DNA of 64,000 nucleotides from positions 620,001 through 684,000 of the forward strand of contig NZ_RAPO01000003.1 in the NCBI RefSeq assembly GCF_003610195.1, written 5' to 3'. The number at the start of each line of letters is the position of its first letter. The stretch's first letter is position 1. Positions 8,595 through 18,162 of this stretch are shown here, in pieces. Source of the stretch: Halopiger aswanensis (GTDB lineage Archaea; Halobacteriota; Halobacteria; Halobacteriales; Natrialbaceae). Below the pieces are notes generated by a model, which had not been told where the DNA came from, did not search any database, and was given only the letters and a program-made list of their open reading frames with translations. Made by a program: the position numbers and the translations under genes.

Positions 8595-9422
8595 CTATAG
8601 CGGCAACGCTGGAACGACCTCGAGCGCCGCAGCGGCCGCCTCGCCCGTCGGTGCCGCCTCCTCGAGCTCGTACTCGAGGGCGATGTAGAACAGGGCGAAC
8701 TGGATGCCGTTGAACGTGGCGTGGGCGGCGATCGGGACGAGGAGGTTCTCGCTTTTCGCGTAGAGGTAGCCGAAGATGAGCGCGCCGCCGAAGACGGTCA
8801 CGATCGGGACCGTGGTTGCCAGCAGCGAGTCGGAACTGACGGCGTAGGAGGCGAAGTGGATGAGCGCGAAGATCGCGCTGGCGATGACGATCGCCTGCGT
8901 CCGACTGAACGCATCGTAGAGGCGCTTCTGGACGATGTTCCGGAAGAGGAACTCCTCGGCCGGCGCGTTGAAGAAGAAGACGATGCCGATCATGATCAGG
9001 ACCATCGTCTGATCGTCCTCGATGTACCGCATCACCTCGTTCTCCGCGGACGGCAGCGACAGGACGGTAACGACGATGTTGACGAGGATGTAGAACGCGA
9101 TCATGCTGGCGATCCCCGCGCCGACGTACATCCAGCCCCGTTTCGAGGGCATGCGGAGGTCGACGTACGACCAGCCGCGGTCGGTAACGACCAGATAGAT
9201 GGCCCCGGCCAGGAACATCCCGACGAAGTTCAGCGTCAGAAGCGCCGTGCGGCCGGCGATCGACGCCTCCGCCGGCCCCTCGATCAGCGCCGGATCGAGC
9301 AAGAATGCGGGCAGCGTCGTGACGTTCGGCGCGACGAGGACGCCGAAGATCGTCAGGCCGATGGCGACGAGCGTCGACCGCAGCGGCGCGTCGTCGCGAC
9401 GGTCGCGAGCGGGTGTTTCCAT
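8595..9422 (-). CDS. CPBP family intramembrane protease
   Basis: A 275-residue polytopic membrane protein of the CPBP/Abi (CAAX-protease-like) family. Motif 1 is EExxxR in APAEEFLFRNIVQ, and motif 2 is FxxxH in FALIHFASY; a third conserved region follows in the GALIFGYLYAKSENLLVPIAAHATFN segment with its His. About seven or eight hydrophobic segments are present. Members act as intramembrane glutamic peptidases in protein processing or defence against peptides. The substrate is unknown. Its start lies 70 bp from the stop of the large sensory regulator, transcribed in the same direction. Confidence 0.87.
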   Translation of the reverse strand: METPARDRRDDAPLRSTLVAIGLTIFGVLVAPNVTTLPAFLLDPALIEGPAEASIAGRTALLTLNFVGMFLAGAIYLVVTDRGWSYVDLRMPSKRGWMYVGAGIASMIAFYILVNIVVTVLSLPSAENEVMRYIEDDQTMVLIMIGIVFFFNAPAEEFLFRNIVQKRLYDAFSRTQAIVIASAIFALIHFASYAVSSDSLLATTVPIVTVFGGALIFGYLYAKSENLLVPIAAHATFNGIQFALFYIALEYELEEAAPTGEAAAAALEVVPALPL

Positions 9423-9492
9423 GGATCCGGCTACGGCCGGGCGGTCCTTGGGTGTTCCTTTCCGGTCTCGAGGAGGCGAAACCCGCTTCGTG

Positions 9493-12400
9493 TTATGTCT
9501 CGTCGCCGAACGGCCGCGCCTCGGTCTCGAACAACTGCGAGAGGAGCCGCTGCTGAGCCAGCCGGAGGTGGCGGTTGACCGTCGGCTGGGTTACGTCCAG
9601 CAACGCGGCGACTTCTTCGCCGGTGCTCTCGCGGGGCCACTCGAAGAAGCCCGCGAAGTAGGCCGTCCGGAGCACCTCGAGCTGTCGCTCCGTGAGCGGC
9701 TCGAGTAGCGACGCGACCAGTTCCCGACGGGTATGGGTGTCGCGCTGGACGTGGCGCTGCGATCGGAGGTCGACGCTCGGATACCGATCGGCGAGCATCT
9801 CGACGAACTCGCGGACGTCGGTGCCGGGCGGCACGTCGGCCGTGACGACGGTGCGGTCGCCGTCGGCTTCGATCGAACGCGGGCTGGCCCCGTGGCGAAC
9901 GAGGCGCGAGGCGAGCACGTCGCCGGCGGCGGTCGCTTCGACGAGCCAGCCGTCGTCCGTCTCGGTGATCACGCGGTAGTCGGTGACGGCGACGAGGTCC
10001 TCGAGGACGTCGCGGACGACGGACGCGGCGTCTTCCGTGTCACCGTTCTCGGCGGCGTCATCGTCGTCAATACCTGGCCTCTCGACCGTGAAGAACAACA
10101 GCGCCTCCTCCTCGGAACTGGTGCTTAGCCCCTCGTACGTGACCCCCGCGTCGGCGCCCTCGGCGATCCGGGACAGCACGTCGTCCGCGTCCGCGAACTC
10201 GAGCGTGAGTTCGACGACCGACTCGGCGTGGAGCGCCTCCCTGGTCTGGACCGCGTTGATCGCGTTCGCGATTCCCTCGCCGAGCTCTTCGAACACCGTC
10301 CGCTCGAGATCCGTGAACGCGTCGGGCTCGTCGGCGTAGACGGCCAGCACGCCGTAGCCGTACTCCTCGAACTCGAGCGGGACGGCGATAGCCGACTGCA
10401 GTCCTTCGTTGAGTGCGGTCGTTCGCCACGCCCCCTCCTGCAGGTCGTCGACGACGTTTTCGACAACCGTCGGCGTCTCGGTGCGGGCGGTTCGGACGGC
10501 CGGCTCCGTTCCCGACGACAACTCGAGCGAGACCGCGTCCAGGTACTCGGGGCTGGTCCCGGCCCAGCTTCTGGGCTCGAGCGTCGTCTCGCCGGGATCG
10601 GTGGCGCCGATCCACGCGAACGCGATGTCGTCGGCTTCGACCAGCCGTTCGGGGACGGTGCGTTCGATCTCGGCGCGGCTCTCGGCGCCGATCAGCGACC
10701 GGTCGATCCGTCGAATGAGGTCGGTGATCGCGATCTGGCGCCTGAGCCGCCGGTTTCGTGCCTCGAGTTCCGCGTCGCGCTCCCGCAGGCTCGCCTCGCT
10801 CTCGAGGCGGTCGAAGGCCGCTTCGACGGTCGCGACGAGCGTTTCGAACAGCCGTCTGGTTTCGTCGTCGATCGCCGCCGGCGGCGCCAGCAGGACGAAC
10901 ACGCCGTGCTCGCCCAGCGGCACGAGCAACCCGCTCGAGGCGTCGTCGCCGAACAGCGGCGTTCCGTCTGCGCTGCTGCCGGCGTCGACGACCGTCTGGG
11001 TGCCGGTCACGTAGGTGTTCCAGAGCAGGGAGTCGCCGCCGACGGCGACCGACGGCGCGCCGCCGGTTCGGTCGGCGAAGTGACCGGCCGACGCGACCGG
11101 TTCGAACCGGTTCGTTTCGGAATCGAGCAGGTAGACGCCGGCGCTGGCCGCGTCGAGCAACTCGGTCGCCGTCTCCGCGGCCAGTTCGGCGACCGCCGGT
11201 TCCGTCGTCGCGTTGAGCAGCCGCCGCGCGGTCTCCGTAAGTGACTCCAGGGTCCGCTCGCGCTCCTTCTGGGCGGTGATATCCTGTAGCGCCCCGCGGT
11301 AGGCGACGAGGTCGCCGTTCTCGTGGATCGGTTCGCCGATCGCTCGCACCCACTTGTTTTCGCCCGCGTCGGTTCGGATCCGCGCCTCGAGCTCGTACGC
11401 CGTCTCGGTCTCGAGCGCCCGCTCGAGTTCCTCGCGGACGAGCGGTCGGTCCTCGGGGTGGTAGCACGCGAGCGCCGTCTCGAAATCCGGGTCGACGTCG
11501 CGGGGCAAATCGTGGAGCCGGTACAGTTCGTCGGACCAGATCGCGAGTTGGGGTTCGTCGGTGACGTCGAGTTCCCAGCCGCCGATGTTGGCCATTCGCT
11601 GGACCCGCTCGAGCAGGTGCGTCATCCGCTCGAGTTCCCGTTCGTACTCGATACGCTCGGTGACGTCGTTGAGGATACCGATCATGCGCCGCCCGCCCAT
11701 CTCGCTGACGAGCCGACCGCGGGCACCGATCCAGACCCAGTCGCCGTCCTCGTGTTGCATCCGGAACTCGATCCGGTACAGTTCGCGCTCCTCGACGGCC
11801 GTATCGAGCGCCCCCTCCACGCGATCGACGTCGTCGGGGTGGACGCGTCGCTTGAACGCCTCGTAGGTGCCGCCGAACTCCCCCGGCTCGAGCCCGACCA
11901 GCCGCTCGAGCGTCGCGCTCCACTCGATCTCGTCGGTGTCGACGTTCCACTCCCAGAGTCCGGTGTTGGTCCCCTCTAGCGCCAGTTCGAGTCGCCGCTT
12001 CGTCTCCCGGAGGTCCTGTTCGCGCCGCTTGCGCTCGGTGATGTCGCGGCAGATCCCCAGGAAGCGGTTTTCGGACTCCAGATCGAGTCGTATGAGGTGG
12101 ACTTCGATCGGGAACGTCGATCCGTCGCGGCGGCGGAACCGCCCCTCGAACTTCCGGCGCTCGCCGACCGCCATCTCCTCGAGCACCGCGCGGACGCCGT
12201 CCGCGTCGAACAACTCGTCGTGTTCCCAGATTTTCGTTCCGAGCAGGTCGCCTTCGTCGTACCCCAGTTCGTCACTGAAGCGGCGGTTCGACTCGACGAT
12301 CGTCCCCGCTGCATCGAGGACGTTGATGATGTCCGGGGAGTCCTCGAACAGCGCCTCGAGTCGCGCCGTCGTCGTCTCCAGTCGTCGCTCGCGCTCCTTG

Positions 12401-14514
12401 CGGTCGGTGATGTCCTCGAGAGCGCCCATGGTGCCGACGATCTCGCCCTCCGCGTTGTGGATCGGCGCGGCCGAGAAGCTCACGTCGATCACCGTCCCGT
12501 CCTTCCGGCGCCGTTTCGTCTCGAGTCCGGCGACCGTCTCGCCCTCGAGCACGCGCTCGAAGAGCGGCCGGTGATCGGTGCGGTCGTCGGGGACGATCGG
12601 CAGGGATCCGTCCCGGACTTCCGACTCGCTCCACCCGAAGATGCGCTCGGCCGCGGGGTTCCAGAGCGTCACGTTCTCCTCGCGGTCGAGCGCGATCAGC
12701 GCCGCCGGTGACGCCTCGATGATCGCGTTGAGCCGTTCGTTGGTTTCTCGAAGCTCTCGCTCGCGTTCCTTGCGCTCGGTAATCTCCTGGATCGAGCCGC
12801 GGACGCCGACGATTTCGGCCTCGGCCTCGGAGTCGGCCGGGGCGCCGTCGTCGTAGATCGGCTCGCCGATCGTCCGAACCCACTGTTGCTCGTCCGCCGC
12901 CGTTCGCATCCGCAACTCGAGTTCGTACGGCTCTCCCCGCTCGAGGGCTCGGTCGAGCGCCTCGCGGATCCGCGGCCGATCGTCCGGGTGGTAGTACGTG
13001 AGCGCGTCCTCGAGATCGATGTCGCGATCGCCGCCGTTCGGGTCGAATCCGTGGATACGGCCCGTCTCGTGGGTCCACTGGACCGCGGGCGACTCGCCGC
13101 GGGCGTCCAGTTCCCAGGCGCCGACGCTCGTCAGTCGCTGGGCCTGCTCGAGGAGTTGTGCGGTCCGCTCGAGGTCGCGCTCGTAGCGCTTGCGCTCGGA
13201 GATATCCCGGGCGATGCCGACCTCGATCGGGTTTCCGTCCGGGTCCTCGATCACGGACGCGACGAACTCGTGGGGAATGCGCTCGCCGTCTTTGGTCGTC
13301 AACGGCGCCTCGACGCGAGTTTTGCCCGTCTCGAAGGTCTCCGAGACTGACGCGTCGATCGTCGCCAATGCATCCTCGTCGAAGTACAGCCGTTCGTCCC
13401 CCGCCGCGATCTCGGCGTGAGAGTAGCCGGTCACGTCGGCGAGCGCGTCGTTCCAGCGCCGGAGCGTCCCGTCCGCGTCGACGACGTAAAAGATGTCGTC
13501 CAGCGCGTCGAGCAGGTCGTCGGTGAACGCGCGCTGGCGCTCGAGTTCGCGTTCGTAGGCCCGCCGGTCCAGTTCGTGGCTCACCCACCGCGTCATGAGA
13601 TCGACGAACGTCCGCTCCGGCCCCGTAAACGGCTCAGTGTGCGGCTCACGATCGACGAAGCAGAGGGTGCCGTACGGGTCGCCGTCGACCTCGACCCGCC
13701 CGCCGAGGTAACAGCCGATGCCCAGCTCCGCGTAAGCCGGATCGTCCTCGTACCCCTCCGCTGGCGCGTTGTAGATCTCGAGGAGGTCGTCGGAATCGAT
13801 CGTGTGCCGACAGTACATCGTCGACAGATCGCTCTCCTCGGCTTCCTGCACGAGGTCGCTCCCGCGGGCGAACTGCACCGTATACCGGTCGCGCTCGGGA
13901 TCGATGCGGGAGACGAACCCCGCCTCGACGTCCAGGCGCTCGCAGCCGAGCTCGAGCACGCGTCGGATCTTCTCGTCGCCGCTCGCGGCCGAGTCCGACG
14001 TGATCCGGTACAGTTCCGTTCGGTAGCGTTCGCTCTCGGCGAGGTGCCGTTCGCGCCGTTCGACCGCGCTCGTTAGGTCGTCGACGGCCGCCGCGAGGCG
14101 CTCGACCTCGTCGTTTCGGTCGTGGGAGCCCCGATCCTGTGGTTCGGGTTCGGATGCGGATGCGGATTCGGATCCGGGGTCGGAGTCCGATTCGGACTCG
14201 GGCTCAGACTCCGGTTCCCCCTCGAGACCGAGTTCGGGCCCGGCCGGGACCTCCGTGACCGGATCGGTACCGCGGTCGGTGATGTCGAGTCGGTCGACGT
14301 ACGCTTCGACCTCGTTCGCGAGTCGCTCGACGGTCGTTCGGTCCGATTCGTCTCGAGCGGCCAGTCCCAGGACGCCGGGCACGGGGAGCAGTTCGACCCC
14401 GGCGCCGTGGCCGGTGCCTGCGGCGACCAGTCCGAGTACGCCCGCGACGATGGCGATCACGCGGTAGATCTCCCGCCGCTCGAGATCGTCCGCGCGAGGC
14501 CGAGCCTCGGTCAT
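9493..14514 (-). CDS. Giant GAF/PAS one-component regulator with Bat-type HTH
   Basis: A 1,673-residue sensory regulator. A hydrophobic N-terminal segment (about residues 15-52) is followed by a coiled, Ser/Glu/Asp-rich linker and a GAF domain (about 176-316). Six consecutive PAS/PAC modules follow (about 330-1090), each ending in an ITERKxRE-like linker, and then two more GAF domains (about 1095-1430). The C-terminus is the haloarchaeal bacterio-opsin-activator (Bat) arrangement: an associated domain and an HTH_10 (LTERQLEVLRTAYFAGFFEWPR, TGEEVAALLDV, TVNRHLR, about 1598-1665). There is no histidine kinase or receiver, so it should bind DNA directly in response to small-molecule, redox or light inputs. 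The ATG at 14514 is supported by a TATA element 28 bp upstream; an upstream in-frame ATG is unlikely. Confidence 0.9.
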   Translation of the reverse strand: MTEARPRADDLERREIYRVIAIVAGVLGLVAAGTGHGAGVELLPVPGVLGLAARDESDRTTVERLANEVEAYVDRLDITDRGTDPVTEVPAGPELGLEGEPESEPESESDSDPGSESASASEPEPQDRGSHDRNDEVERLAAAVDDLTSAVERRERHLAESERYRTELYRITSDSAASGDEKIRRVLELGCERLDVEAGFVSRIDPERDRYTVQFARGSDLVQEAEESDLSTMYCRHTIDSDDLLEIYNAPAEGYEDDPAYAELGIGCYLGGRVEVDGDPYGTLCFVDREPHTEPFTGPERTFVDLMTRWVSHELDRRAYERELERQRAFTDDLLDALDDIFYVVDADGTLRRWNDALADVTGYSHAEIAAGDERLYFDEDALATIDASVSETFETGKTRVEAPLTTKDGERIPHEFVASVIEDPDGNPIEVGIARDISERKRYERDLERTAQLLEQAQRLTSVGAWELDARGESPAVQWTHETGRIHGFDPNGGDRDIDLEDALTYYHPDDRPRIREALDRALERGEPYELELRMRTAADEQQWVRTIGEPIYDDGAPADSEAEAEIVGVRGSIQEITERKERERELRETNERLNAIIEASPAALIALDREENVTLWNPAAERIFGWSESEVRDGSLPIVPDDRTDHRPLFERVLEGETVAGLETKRRRKDGTVIDVSFSAAPIHNAEGEIVGTMGALEDITDRKERERRLETTTARLEALFEDSPDIINVLDAAGTIVESNRRFSDELGYDEGDLLGTKIWEHDELFDADGVRAVLEEMAVGERRKFEGRFRRRDGSTFPIEVHLIRLDLESENRFLGICRDITERKRREQDLRETKRRLELALEGTNTGLWEWNVDTDEIEWSATLERLVGLEPGEFGGTYEAFKRRVHPDDVDRVEGALDTAVEERELYRIEFRMQHEDGDWVWIGARGRLVSEMGGRRMIGILNDVTERIEYERELERMTHLLERVQRMANIGGWELDVTDEPQLAIWSDELYRLHDLPRDVDPDFETALACYHPEDRPLVREELERALETETAYELEARIRTDAGENKWVRAIGEPIHENGDLVAYRGALQDITAQKERERTLESLTETARRLLNATTEPAVAELAAETATELLDAASAGVYLLDSETNRFEPVASAGHFADRTGGAPSVAVGGDSLLWNTYVTGTQTVVDAGSSADGTPLFGDDASSGLLVPLGEHGVFVLLAPPAAIDDETRRLFETLVATVEAAFDRLESEASLRERDAELEARNRRLRRQIAITDLIRRIDRSLIGAESRAEIERTVPERLVEADDIAFAWIGATDPGETTLEPRSWAGTSPEYLDAVSLELSSGTEPAVRTARTETPTVVENVVDDLQEGAWRTTALNEGLQSAIAVPLEFEEYGYGVLAVYADEPDAFTDLERTVFEELGEGIANAINAVQTREALHAESVVELTLEFADADDVLSRIAEGADAGVTYEGLSTSSEEEALLFFTVERPGIDDDDAAENGDTEDAASVVRDVLEDLVAVTDYRVITETDDGWLVEATAAGDVLASRLVRHGASPRSIEADGDRTVVTADVPPGTDVREFVEMLADRYPSVDLRSQRHVQRDTHTRRELVASLLEPLTERQLEVLRTAYFAGFFEWPRESTGEEVAALLDVTQPTVNRHLRLAQQRLLSQLFETEARPFGDET

Positions 14515-14538
14515 GGGGGCAATACGTGGTGACCGGGA

Positions 14539-14547
14539 ATTATACGT
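14539..14547 (-). promoter_or_regulatory. TATA element of the giant regulator
   Basis: CGTATAATT on the minus strand is centred about 28 bp before the ATG at 14514. It predicts a leaderless mRNA and argues against the ATG further upstream. Confidence 0.5.
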
Positions 14548-14732
14548 TCGCCCGTTCACGGAACCATACACGTCTCGAACTGACGGTCTCGATTTCGTGA
14601 CCGAACGTCAGCGTCGAGCGACGGCCTGAACCGTCCGGTCTACCGGCCTTCTATACACGTAGTGTCTCGTCACCGCCCGAGGTAACGTGTATAACGGTCA
14701 GGGAGATGGCCGTCGCACGCCTCCGGACGACT

Positions 14733-14993
14733 ATGCCCGAATCCACGCTCGACGTCACGCACGATTCGCCCAGTCTCCGGATCATCGACGCCCTCGCAGA
14801 CGCAACCGACACCGATCCGCTCGAGCTCGGCCCGCTCTACGACGTCGTCGATCCCGAAGCGCTGGACCGGTTCCTCGAGGCCGATCCGACCGGCGAAGCC
14901 ACCGTGGCGTTCGGCTACGACGGCCACAGCGTCGAAGTTCGAAGCGACGGCGCCATCGCCATCGACGGGACGATCTACGATGAGTGCGCGTAA
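14733..14993 (+). CDS. HalOD1 output-domain protein
   Basis: An 86-residue protein consisting of a single HalOD1 domain, the small output module typical of haloarchaeal signalling proteins (pattern SLRIIDALADATDTDPLELGPLYDVVDPEALDRFL, then VAFGYDGHSVEVRSDGAIAIDG). The molecular activity of HalOD1 is unknown. The gene faces away from the giant regulator across a 218-bp spacer. An ATG nine codons earlier (14706) is possible, but a TATA-like TGTATAAC at about 14688-14695 would place the transcript start after it, so I prefer 14733. Confidence 0.8.
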   Translation: MPESTLDVTHDSPSLRIIDALADATDTDPLELGPLYDVVDPEALDRFLEADPTGEATVAFGYDGHSVEVRSDGAIAIDGTIYDECA

Positions 14994-15107
14994 GCGACGG
15001 CGCTCGACCGCCTGCGCCGCGAGCGATAAGCACGGTCGTAGCGAGACCCGATTCCATTTCTACCCCTGACAGCGAGACGCCGGATCCAAACCGACAGCCC
15101 ATAGCCC

Positions 15108-16037
15108 ATGCAAGAGTTCTCGACGGCCGCTCTCGGCCCCGATCTGCAGACGCGACACGCCGACATCACGGTCCTCGTCGCGACGCATCGCTCGTCGCTC
15201 GAGCGAGCAGCGGCCCGACTCGAAGCGGCGCTGTGCGACGTCTACGATAGCGACGCCGACGTCGACGTCGACCTCCGGACGCTCCCGTCGTTCTCCGCGC
15301 CGGAGTCGACGCCGACGCTGCTCGAGCGACTGGCCGACGCGGACTGTCTCGTCCTCGAGCAGGCCGCGTCCGAGTCGTCGGCCGCAGACGCAGACGTCGC
15401 CGCCGTTCTCGAGGCGGTCCGACGCCGATATCCGTCGCGTCCGGCGATCGTCGTCTCGGACGCGCCGCCGGACGACGGCTCGACGCCCGTCACCGATGCC
15501 GTCCGATCGTACCGGTTCATCGACCACGTTCGAACGGCGGACCTCGTCACGACCGATGCCGTCGCCGACGACCCACGGTGCGACCGCGCCTACGAGCGAC
15601 TGGCCCGTCGCGTTCGCTCGGCCATCGCCCGCCGCCGACTCGACGGCCTGTCGACGCGGTTGCTCGCCGGGATTCAGCTCTCCCAGGACGCGATCGCCGT
15701 CGCCGGTCCCGACGGCCGACTCGAGGCCGCGAACTGCTGGTTCGCGGCGCAGTTCGGCTACGAACACGAGACGCTGTGCGGGCGCTCCTGGACGGACTTT
15801 TTCACCGCCGAGGCCGTCGCGCACCTCGAGGCGACCGCGATCCCGACCGCGGCCGACGGGTGGCGCTGGACCGGCACCTGCACCGGTCGCCGCCGGTCCG
15901 GCGAACCGATTCCGGTCCGGGTTCGGCTCGCCGGCCTCGAGGACGGCAGTCTCGTCTTCGTCGTCGAATCCGCTGTCGACGAGGACGATGGCGAGAGTGC
16001 TGACGGCGAGGAGTCCGTGCTCGACGGCGAACCCTAA
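15108..16037 (+). CDS. Degenerate receiver-like plus PAS domain protein
   Basis: A 309-residue soluble signalling protein. Residues about 18-175 have the alternating strand/helix pattern of a response-regulator receiver (DITVLVATHRSSLERAA, DADCLVLEQ, RPAIVVSDAPP), but I cannot find a clean phospho-acceptor Asp followed by Thr and Lys, so it is probably degenerate. Residues about 185-295 form a PAS domain (QDAIAVAGPDGRLEAANCWF, FGYEHETLCGRSW). There is no kinase or HTH. It lies downstream of the HalOD1 gene on the same strand and probably takes part in the same sensory network. The tail is acidic. Confidence 0.68.
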   Translation: MQEFSTAALGPDLQTRHADITVLVATHRSSLERAAARLEAALCDVYDSDADVDVDLRTLPSFSAPESTPTLLERLADADCLVLEQAASESSAADADVAAVLEAVRRRYPSRPAIVVSDAPPDDGSTPVTDAVRSYRFIDHVRTADLVTTDAVADDPRCDRAYERLARRVRSAIARRRLDGLSTRLLAGIQLSQDAIAVAGPDGRLEAANCWFAAQFGYEHETLCGRSWTDFFTAEAVAHLEATAIPTAADGWRWTGTCTGRRRSGEPIPVRVRLAGLEDGSLVFVVESAVDEDDGESADGEESVLDGEP

Positions 16038-16042
16038 CGTCG

Positions 16043-16759
16043 TCAGAAGAGGCCGATCTGAACCGCGAGGACGGCCAGCAATCCGAGGCCAGCGAGTCCC
16101 GCCAGCCACGGCAGCCACCGCTCGCGCCGCGACCGGAGGCGCACCGTCCGTACCTTCTTGATTTGCTTGATCCCGCCCTCGGAGCGGCACGTGAAAATGA
16201 TCGGCAGCGAGTACGACCCCGTCGGGGCGGCCGCTCGCGTGTTGATCTCGAGGATGTACGACGGTCCGCCGTCCTCGGTCCCGTCGAGGGGTTTGCGCTC
16301 GAGGGCGTACTCGCCCGAGTCCCCGCGGTCGAGGGTCGTCGCGTGGACGAACGGTTCCGACTCCGCCGCCTCGGCGGTCGCGCCGTCCGGGTTCGCGTCG
16401 CTCGCACCGCCATCGGTCGGGGCCGGCGCCAGTCCGCTCGCGCTCCGACGCACCGTTCCGGGATCCTCGAGATCGATCAGTTCGTCGCGCTCGCCGTCGT
16501 AAAACACGCTGAGTTCGGTTTCGTCGACTCGCTCGAGTCCGGAGACGAAGATCCCCAGTTCGATCCGGTCGCCCGGCGAGAGCCGCGGGCGTTTGAGAAA
16601 TACATCGAAGTCGTTCTCCGCGACCCGTCCCGCCCCCGCCACGGAGACGCCGACCTCGAGGTGGCCGTCGGCGTCGATCGACGACCGCTCGAGCAGCGGC
16701 GAGATCGGATACTCTCCCTTCGACTCCTCGCCGTCGGCCGGTTTCCCCCTCGATCCCAT
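16043..16759 (-). CDS. C-terminally anchored hypothetical protein
   Basis: A 238-residue protein of unknown function. An N-terminal beta-rich region (about residues 15-175) ends in a basic stretch (KQIKKVRTVRLRSRRERW) and one hydrophobic C-terminal segment (WLAGLAGLGLLAVLAVQIGLF). This is the signature of a tail-anchored membrane protein with its bulk in the cytoplasm. A Ser/Ala/Glu-rich low-complexity insert occupies about residues 105-145. Its stop lies only 6 bp from the stop of the convergent PAS gene. Confidence 0.65.
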   Translation of the reverse strand: MGSRGKPADGEESKGEYPISPLLERSSIDADGHLEVGVSVAGAGRVAENDFDVFLKRPRLSPGDRIELGIFVSGLERVDETELSVFYDGERDELIDLEDPGTVRRSASGLAPAPTDGGASDANPDGATAEAAESEPFVHATTLDRGDSGEYALERKPLDGTEDGGPSYILEINTRAAAPTGSYSLPIIFTCRSEGGIKQIKKVRTVRLRSRRERWLPWLAGLAGLGLLAVLAVQIGLF

Positions 16760-16860
16760 CGATTGCCTGTACTATCTCGGAGGCTCGGTTTGAGCGCTTC
16801 GGCCGATTCGGCCGGTGCAGGTCCAAGGGGCAGCCGACGGACTCGGAACGACGAGCGGCC

Positions 16861-18162
16861 TTACGTCCCGTGATCCCAGCTATCCATGTAGTCGCGCTGG
16901 GTGTCGGTCAGCGAGTCGAACTCGACGCCCTCGGCCTCGAGTTTGATCTCCGCGATTTCCTTGTCGAGTTCGTCCGGCACGTCGTGGACGCCGGGGCCGT
17001 ACTCGTCGCCGTTCTCGAGCATCTCGCGGACGCAGACGGCCTGCACGCCGAAGCTCTGGTCCATGACCTCGACCGGGTGGCCCAGCGAGATCGGGGCGGC
17101 GAGGTTCACGAGCCGACCCTCGGCGATGACGTTCAGCCGCCGGCCGTCGGCCATCTCGTAGGCCTCGACGCCGTCGCGGGCCTCGTAGCGGTCGACCGCG
17201 AGGTCGTCGAGCGCGTCCAGGTCGATCTCGATGTCGAAGTGGCCCGCGTTGGCCAGCAGGACGCCGTCTTTCATCTTCTCGAAGTGTTCCTCGACGACGA
17301 CGTCGCGGTTGCCGGTCGTCGTCAGGAAGACGTCGCCGACCTCGGCGGCCTCGTCCATCGGCATCACGTCGTACCCCTCCATGTGGGCCTCGAGGGCGCG
17401 GCGGGGCTCGACTTCGGTGACGATGACGTTCGCGTTCTGGCCGGCGGCCTTCTTCGCGACGCCCTTGCCGCAGTAGCCGTAGCCGGCGACGACGACGTTC
17501 TTGCCGGCCCACGAGAGGTTCGTGGTCATCGCAATAGAGGCGAGGGAAGACTCGCCGGTCCCGTGGACGTTGTCGAACAGCCGCTTCATCGGCGTGTCGT
17601 TGACCGCGAAGACGGGGTACTCGAGCGCCCCGTCGTCGTCCATCGCACGAAGGCGGTGGACGCCAGTGGTCGTCTCCTCGCAGCCGCCGATAATGCCGTC
17701 GATCAGTTCGGGGTAGTCCTCGTGGATCGCGGCGACGAGGTCCATCCCGTCGTCGACGGTGATCGTCGGCTCGTGGGCGATGACGGCCTCGATCGCGGCG
17801 TAGTACTCCTCGTCGTCGACGCCGCGTTTGGCGTAGCTGGTGATGTTCTCGTGGGTGTCAAGCGCCGCCGAGACGTCGTCGTGGGTCGAGAGCGGGTTGC
17901 AGCCCGTCACTGCCACTTCGGCCCCGCCCTCCGCGAGCGTCTCGACCAGCATCGCCGTCTTCGCCTCGACGTGCATCGCCATCGCGATGCGCTCGCCCGC
18001 GAAGGGCTGCTCGGCGACGAACTCCTCGCGAACGGACTCGAGGATGGGCATGTGCTGGGCGGCCCAGTCCATCTTGCGACGGCCCTCCTCCCGGGCCGAC
18101 TCGAGGTCCTCGAGTTGCTCGCTGATCGGCGGATACTCGGATTCGATATCGAGTTCGGTCAT
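16861..18162 (-). CDS. ahcY: Adenosylhomocysteinase
   Basis: A 433-residue S-adenosylhomocysteine hydrolase, which splits SAH to adenosine and homocysteine and so relieves product inhibition of methyltransferases. The NAD-binding motif is VVVAGYGYCGKGVAKKAAG, the substrate-side residues include HVEAKTAMLVETL and EETTTGVHRL, and the C-terminus is the shortened archaeal form without the eukaryotic extension. The ATG at 18162 gives the family N-terminus (MTELDIESEYPPI). A deaminase gene that may also act on SAH lies 1.3 kb upstream in the same direction. Confidence 0.95.
   Translation of the reverse strand: MTELDIESEYPPISEQLEDLESAREEGRRKMDWAAQHMPILESVREEFVAEQPFAGERIAMAMHVEAKTAMLVETLAEGGAEVAVTGCNPLSTHDDVSAALDTHENITSYAKRGVDDEEYYAAIEAVIAHEPTITVDDGMDLVAAIHEDYPELIDGIIGGCEETTTGVHRLRAMDDDGALEYPVFAVNDTPMKRLFDNVHGTGESSLASIAMTTNLSWAGKNVVVAGYGYCGKGVAKKAAGQNANVIVTEVEPRRALEAHMEGYDVMPMDEAAEVGDVFLTTTGNRDVVVEEHFEKMKDGVLLANAGHFDIEIDLDALDDLAVDRYEARDGVEAYEMADGRRLNVIAEGRLVNLAAPISLGHPVEVMDQSFGVQAVCVREMLENGDEYGPGVHDVPDELDKEIAEIKLEAEGVEFDSLTDTQRDYMDSWDHGT

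Noticed and set aside
10067-11950. A 627-codon frame inside the giant regulator
   Set aside because: It is an out-of-frame shadow; the in-frame product has clear PAS and GAF repeats.
15060-16826. A 588-codon minus-strand frame across the PAS-protein gene and the tail-anchored gene
   Set aside because: The translation is Arg-rich with no domain pattern, while the two overlapping frames have coherent folds and membrane segments.
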